Below are positions 60,444-64,000 of a stretch of 64,000 bases of DNA, one piece after another. Source of the DNA: Crossiella sp. S99.2 (GTDB lineage: Bacteria; Actinomycetota; Actinomycetes; Mycobacteriales; Pseudonocardiaceae); assembly GCF_023094165.1 (NCBI RefSeq), contig NZ_JALMDK010000004.1, positions 620,001 through 684,000 on the forward strand. The letters are read 5' to 3'. Position 1 is the first letter of the stretch; the number at the start of each line of letters is the position of its first letter. Position numbers and translations under genes: made by a program. The notes below the pieces were generated by a model. It was not told the DNA's origin. It saw only the letters and a list, made by a program, of their open reading frames with translations, and ran no database searches.

Positions 60444-63184
60444 GTGTGGCGGCGGTCGATGCGGACTCGGCCGCGGACGCAGGCCAGGGCGACCAGGGCG
60501 GCGATCGCGGGGACCACCACCAGCACGAAGCCGATCACCGGCCAGGGCAGGACCAGCTCGTAGGGCAGGGCCACCGGGCCCTCGCGCCACATCCGGCGGG
60601 CGCCCTGGGCGGAGATCATCGCGGCGGGCAGGATGCCGACCAGCACGCCCAGCACGCTGCCCAGGCCGGAGATGATCAGGGACTGGGCCACGGCCAGGGC
60701 GCGGCGGGTACGCACGGTGGCGCCGACGGTGGCCAGCATGATCGAGTGGCGCTGGGTGTCGATCAGCGAGAGCACGGTGGCGGTGACCGCGGCCGTGGTG
60801 CTCAGCAACGCGGTGCAGGCCAGCAACAGCAGGGCGAACAGCGCGGCCTCGCGGGTGTCGCCGCGTTCGACGTAACTGCCCAGGCCGGCGGCGCTGACCA
60901 TCTCGCCGATCCGGTCCTGCTCGAACCCGCTCAGCCGCCGGTCCAGCTCGATGTCCAGCGCGCGCAACGCGCCCGGCACGTCCAGCCGCTCGGCGGTCCG
61001 CGGCGGCAGCACCACCAGCGCCGAACCCACCTCGCTGTCCACCGCCATGGCCGGTAACGACAGTTCGTGGCTGCCCTGCGGGGTGTTCACCACGAACCGG
61101 GTGCGGCCGTCCTGCACGTACCGGGAGTCCAGCACCACCGCCTCACCCCGGTCCAGCGCGGCCGCCGCGGCCGGGTCGGCGACCCCGCTGACCCGGCGCA
61201 GCAGCTCCGCGTCGCCGACCAGCACCGCGCCCAGCAGCCGCCGGTGGTGCACGCAGTCCGGGCCGCCCGGCGGCAGCCACTGCTCCCGGGTGGTCCAGTC
61301 CGCGCCGCAGCCGGCCGAGGGCGCCATGGCCACCTCCACCGTGCGCGGGCAGCCGCCGGCGCCGCAGGTGTCCCAGGCCCCCGGCAACGCGGTGACCTCG
61401 GCGAAGGAGCGGACCGGCAGCGCCTCCCCCAGGCTGTTCCGCAACTCCGCCAGGCCGGCTGGGCGGTCGGCCGCGTCGGCGACGAGGACCGCGGCGTGCC
61501 GGTCCGGCAGGGTCGGCCAGTAGCGGCCGGAGGTGTAGGCGTTGCGGGTGGCGTCCAGGGTGTCCAGCGCGATGGTGCCGATCACCACCATCATCACCGC
61601 GGCGATCGCCGGTGCGCTGCGGGCGCGGTGCCGGCCCAGCTCGCGCAGGGCGATCCGCACGCTCACCGGCAGTGCGGGGGCCAGCGCGGCGATCCGGCCG
61701 ACCAGCGCCGGGAACCAGCAGAACAGGCCCACGCTGATCAGCACCGTGGCCACCGGCACCAGTCCGCGCCAGTCCAGGAAGAACGCCGCCGCCGCGGCCA
61801 CCGCCAGCCCGCTGAACACCAGCGCGCCGCCCAGCACCGGGGTGACCCGGGAGGGCCGCCGGTCACTGCGCCGTTCGGCCAGCAGCTGCCCGGCCTTGGT
61901 CCGCCCGGCGCGCACCGCGGGCACCACGGCCGCGGCCACCCCGGTGAACAGGCCCAGCGCCACCGGCAGCAGCAGATCGTCGAGGCCGACCTCGAACCGC
62001 CAGATCTGCGGCAGGTCGAAGCGCAGGAACACCTCGATCAGCACCGCCGCCGCCCCGGTGCCGGCCAGACTGCCCAGCATCGCACCGGCCAAGCCCAGCA
62101 GCAGGCCCCAGACCAGCAGCAACAGCACCAGCTGACCGCCGCTGGCCCCGTTGGCGGCCAGCGCGCCCAGCTGACGGCGGCCCAGCCGGATGCCCACGGC
62201 GAACATCGCGCCGCCCAGCAGGATCACCTGGACCACCGCGATCCCGGCCAGCAGCATGCCCAGCCGCTCCCCGGTGGACTGGCTGCGGTCGTGCCCACCG
62301 GTCAGATCGTCGATGAGCAGGTCGTGGAAGCTGCGGTACGCGCCGGGCGGATCGCCGGGCAGCGGGACCTTCTCCGGCGGCGGGGGCGCCAGCACCGCGC
62401 CACGGGAGTACACCGCGAGCCCGTGCTCGTTGGCCGCCAGCACCCCGGCCCAGTCGATGTCCTTGTCCACCAGCCACATCCGCCCGCCCAGCCGGGGCGC
62501 CTCGGCGGGTGCGGCGCGCAGCAGCTGCTCGTAGAGCGCGCCGGGCTGGGCGAAGAGCACCAGCTCACCGTGGTCGCGGGTCGGCCTGGCCTCCCCGACC
62601 ACCAGGAAGGACCGCCCGGCGGCCGGCACCGCCACGGTGGCGCCGAGGTCGATCCCGGCCCGGCGCAGGAACTCCGGCGAGGCCGCCACCTCGTCCGGCC
62701 CCTTGGGCGCCCGGCCGCGCACCTGCTCGGTGATGCCGCGGGCCAGCGGGTGGACGTAGTCCAGCTCCTGGAACTGGGTGCTCAGCCGGGTCGCGCCGGT
62801 GGTGGCGGTCAGCAGCGAGCGGGTCATGGTCAGCACCAGCGCGCCCGGCGGCAGCTCCGGCCGGGCCGCGTGCCGGTGTTCGGGGGTGCCCTCGGCCGGC
62901 GGCGCGGCACGCACCTGGGTGCCGTCCAGGTTCTGCAGGATCGGCACATCGCCGAACCCGGCGTCGGTGACCCTGGCCGCGGCCTGGCCGAGGTGCTGTT
63001 CGATCGTGTGCTTGGGGCTGGCGCGCTGGACGTCCGAGAGCACATCGCTGAGCAGGGTCGCGGCCACCGGCACCGAGATCATCACGGCCAGCGCCAGGCT
63101 GGCGCCCTTGGTCGCGCTGATCCAGCGCAGCACCAAGCGGCACACCGCCCGCACCGCGGGCGGGGAGAACACGCCGCCCCGCAC
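60440..63184 (-). CDS. FtsX-type ABC transporter permease, 914 aa
   Basis: The large membrane protein has an N-terminal helix (GASLALAVMISVPVAATLL), a long extracellular domain of about 260 residues, then two FtsX-like four-helix blocks (about 310-430 and 780-905) with helices between at 465-540. This is the MacB/FtsX permease plan for lipid, peptide or lipoprotein export. The usual ATPase gene is not beside it; the gene upstream encodes PadR. GTG 63184 is used. The stop lies inside the 183-bp element. Confidence 0.85.
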   Translation of the reverse strand: MRGGVFSPPAVRAVCRLVLRWISATKGASLALAVMISVPVAATLLSDVLSDVQRASPKHTIEQHLGQAAARVTDAGFGDVPILQNLDGTQVRAAPPAEGTPEHRHAARPELPPGALVLTMTRSLLTATTGATRLSTQFQELDYVHPLARGITEQVRGRAPKGPDEVAASPEFLRRAGIDLGATVAVPAAGRSFLVVGEARPTRDHGELVLFAQPGALYEQLLRAAPAEAPRLGGRMWLVDKDIDWAGVLAANEHGLAVYSRGAVLAPPPPEKVPLPGDPPGAYRSFHDLLIDDLTGGHDRSQSTGERLGMLLAGIAVVQVILLGGAMFAVGIRLGRRQLGALAANGASGGQLVLLLLVWGLLLGLAGAMLGSLAGTGAAAVLIEVFLRFDLPQIWRFEVGLDDLLLPVALGLFTGVAAAVVPAVRAGRTKAGQLLAERRSDRRPSRVTPVLGGALVFSGLAVAAAAAFFLDWRGLVPVATVLISVGLFCWFPALVGRIAALAPALPVSVRIALRELGRHRARSAPAIAAVMMVVIGTIALDTLDATRNAYTSGRYWPTLPDRHAAVLVADAADRPAGLAELRNSLGEALPVRSFAEVTALPGAWDTCGAGGCPRTVEVAMAPSAGCGADWTTREQWLPPGGPDCVHHRRLLGAVLVGDAELLRRVSGVADPAAAAALDRGEAVVLDSRYVQDGRTRFVVNTPQGSHELSLPAMAVDSEVGSALVVLPPRTAERLDVPGALRALDIELDRRLSGFEQDRIGEMVSAAGLGSYVERGDTREAALFALLLLACTALLSTTAAVTATVLSLIDTQRHSIMLATVGATVRTRRALAVAQSLIISGLGSVLGVLVGILPAAMISAQGARRMWREGPVALPYELVLPWPVIGFVLVVVPAIAALVALACVRGRVRIDRRHT

Positions 63185-63250
63185 CAGACCGCCCCCTCAG
63201 CAAAGGGTTACCGAACCTCGGCAGCAGTCTTCCGGGCGGGAGCGCTCAGG

Positions 63251-63847
63251 TCATCCTCCTACCCGCCCGGGTTCTGCCTGCTCGGCGGGCGCGGGCACGG
63301 GGGCCGCCACCGAACCGGCGGTCTCCACGGCCTGCGCGCGCCGGGCCAGCCGCTGCTCGCACAGCTCCAGCCAGCGCACCTCGGCCTCGGCCTGGAACAC
63401 CAGCGAGTCCAGCACCAGCAGCCAGGCCAGGTCCTCATCCGCGGATGCCTGCGCCTTGAGCCGGGTGTAGTTCTGCAGCACCCGCAGGGTGTGCAGCCGC
63501 TGCACCCGGACGATGCCGCGGGCGTCCACCCCGGGCAGCGCCGCCGCCAGGGCGATCTTGATGGCCAGCTCGTCGCGCGCGGGCGCGCCGCGGTCGACCG
63601 GGCTCTGCAACCAGCGCTGCACCTCGCCCCGGCCACCGTGGGTCAGCCGGTAATAGATGTGTCCCTCGGCGTCCTGTCCGGCCGGTTCGACCAGATCATC
63701 GCGTTCGAGCCGCCCCAGGGTCGTGTAGACCTGCCCGATGTTGAGCGGCCAGGTGGATCCGGTACGCGTCTCGAACTCGGCGCGCAACTGGAAGCCGTAC
63801 TTGGGTCCCTGCTGTAACAGGGCCAACAGCGCCTGGCGGATTGACAT
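63251..63847 (-). CDS. PadR family transcriptional regulator
   Basis: The 198-aa protein has a PadR winged helix (SIRQALLALLQQGPKYGFQLRAEFETRTGSTWPLNIGQVYTTLGRLERDDLVEPAG, then IYYRLTHGGRGEVQRWL) and a C-terminal helical domain with a Pro/Ala tail. PadR genes often control an adjacent ABC exporter, here the permease 66 bases downstream. ATG 63847 starts at the family N-terminus. Confidence 0.9.
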   Translation of the reverse strand: MSIRQALLALLQQGPKYGFQLRAEFETRTGSTWPLNIGQVYTTLGRLERDDLVEPAGQDAEGHIYYRLTHGGRGEVQRWLQSPVDRGAPARDELAIKIALAAALPGVDARGIVRVQRLHTLRVLQNYTRLKAQASADEDLAWLLVLDSLVFQAEAEVRWLELCEQRLARRAQAVETAGSVAAPVPAPAEQAEPGRVGG

Positions 63848-64000
63848 GACCCCGTAGGTACCATCTCCGCCCGCGCTTGTCGCCCCTCTGCGGAAATCTG
63901 GTTTGGACCAGTTGACCCGGCAGGCACCGGCACACCCAGGTCGAATTGAAGATTCAAAAGCGTCTACCTGGTCAATATATTGCGTATGTTAACGTTCGGC
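63848..64000. promoter_or_regulatory. AT-rich region upstream of padR
   Basis: The last ~60 bases (63940-64000) are the most AT-rich in the window, with CAATATATTGCG and GTTAAC. They are likely the promoter of padR and a regulator-binding site. Any divergent gene would lie outside the window. Confidence 0.4.

Noticed and set aside
1..64000. tRNA, rRNA, CRISPR array, transposase or phage genes
   Set aside because: I looked for these and saw none; small tRNA-like folds could be missed without a scan.

Overview
This is 64 kb of a very GC-rich actinobacterial chromosome. An mce operon, a MEP-pathway gene next to a class I terpene synthase, DUF6801-type secreted proteins, GTG/TTG starts and dense ATGA/GTGA start-stop overlaps all point to the Actinomycetes. 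A recurring in-frame GTCCACAGTGGAC-type 13-mer suggests Pseudonocardiaceae, but that placement is inference. I see no tRNA, rRNA, CRISPR array, transposase or integrase.

Left part (1-14,100). The left edge cuts a siderophore operon on the minus strand: diaminobutyrate aminotransferase, then diaminobutyrate decarboxylase, then an N-hydroxylase running off the edge. Together they make N-hydroxy-1,3-diaminopropane for a hydroxamate siderophore. A large HEAT-like protein follows, then a GNAT/amidohydrolase pair and a divergent acyl-CoA operon (enoyl-CoA hydratase, acyl-CoA ligase, hot-dog thioesterase, TetR). An MmpS-like membrane protein and a secreted RTX-repeat protein close this part.

14,200-34,200. 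A complete five-gene valine (isobutyryl-CoA to propionyl-CoA) operon is followed by an unassigned two-gene operon whose longer product looks like a phospholipase D fold with degraded catalytic motifs. Then come a P450/ferredoxin/glycosyltransferase operon, a divergent SDR/MarR pair, an MFS exporter next to an ArsR-type regulator, a lipoprotein, and an ispG/terpene synthase pair with a glycosyltransferase just downstream.

34,600-50,300. A secreted 1,233-aa subtilase is followed by an mce locus (mceA-F plus two Mce-associated membrane proteins). No yrbE permease genes are present; secreted DUF6801-like proteins occupy the upstream position, and paralogues of them also lie downstream. Two transcription units share a CCTACTnGCnnGTAGG palindrome. 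The mceE start region contains an array of 22-bp tandem repeats read in frame.

50,300-64,000. A Ski2-like DUF3516 helicase and a Uma2 nuclease precede a two-gene conflict system: an EACC1-like small protein and a caspase-nSTAND-TM-WD40 protein of 1,457 aa. Next is a RidA/YheO-type regulator/threonine dehydratase-like operon. A 183-bp inverted-repeat element of the same 22-bp family supplies the stop codons of two convergent genes. The window ends with an FtsX-type permease and a PadR regulator, without an ATPase.
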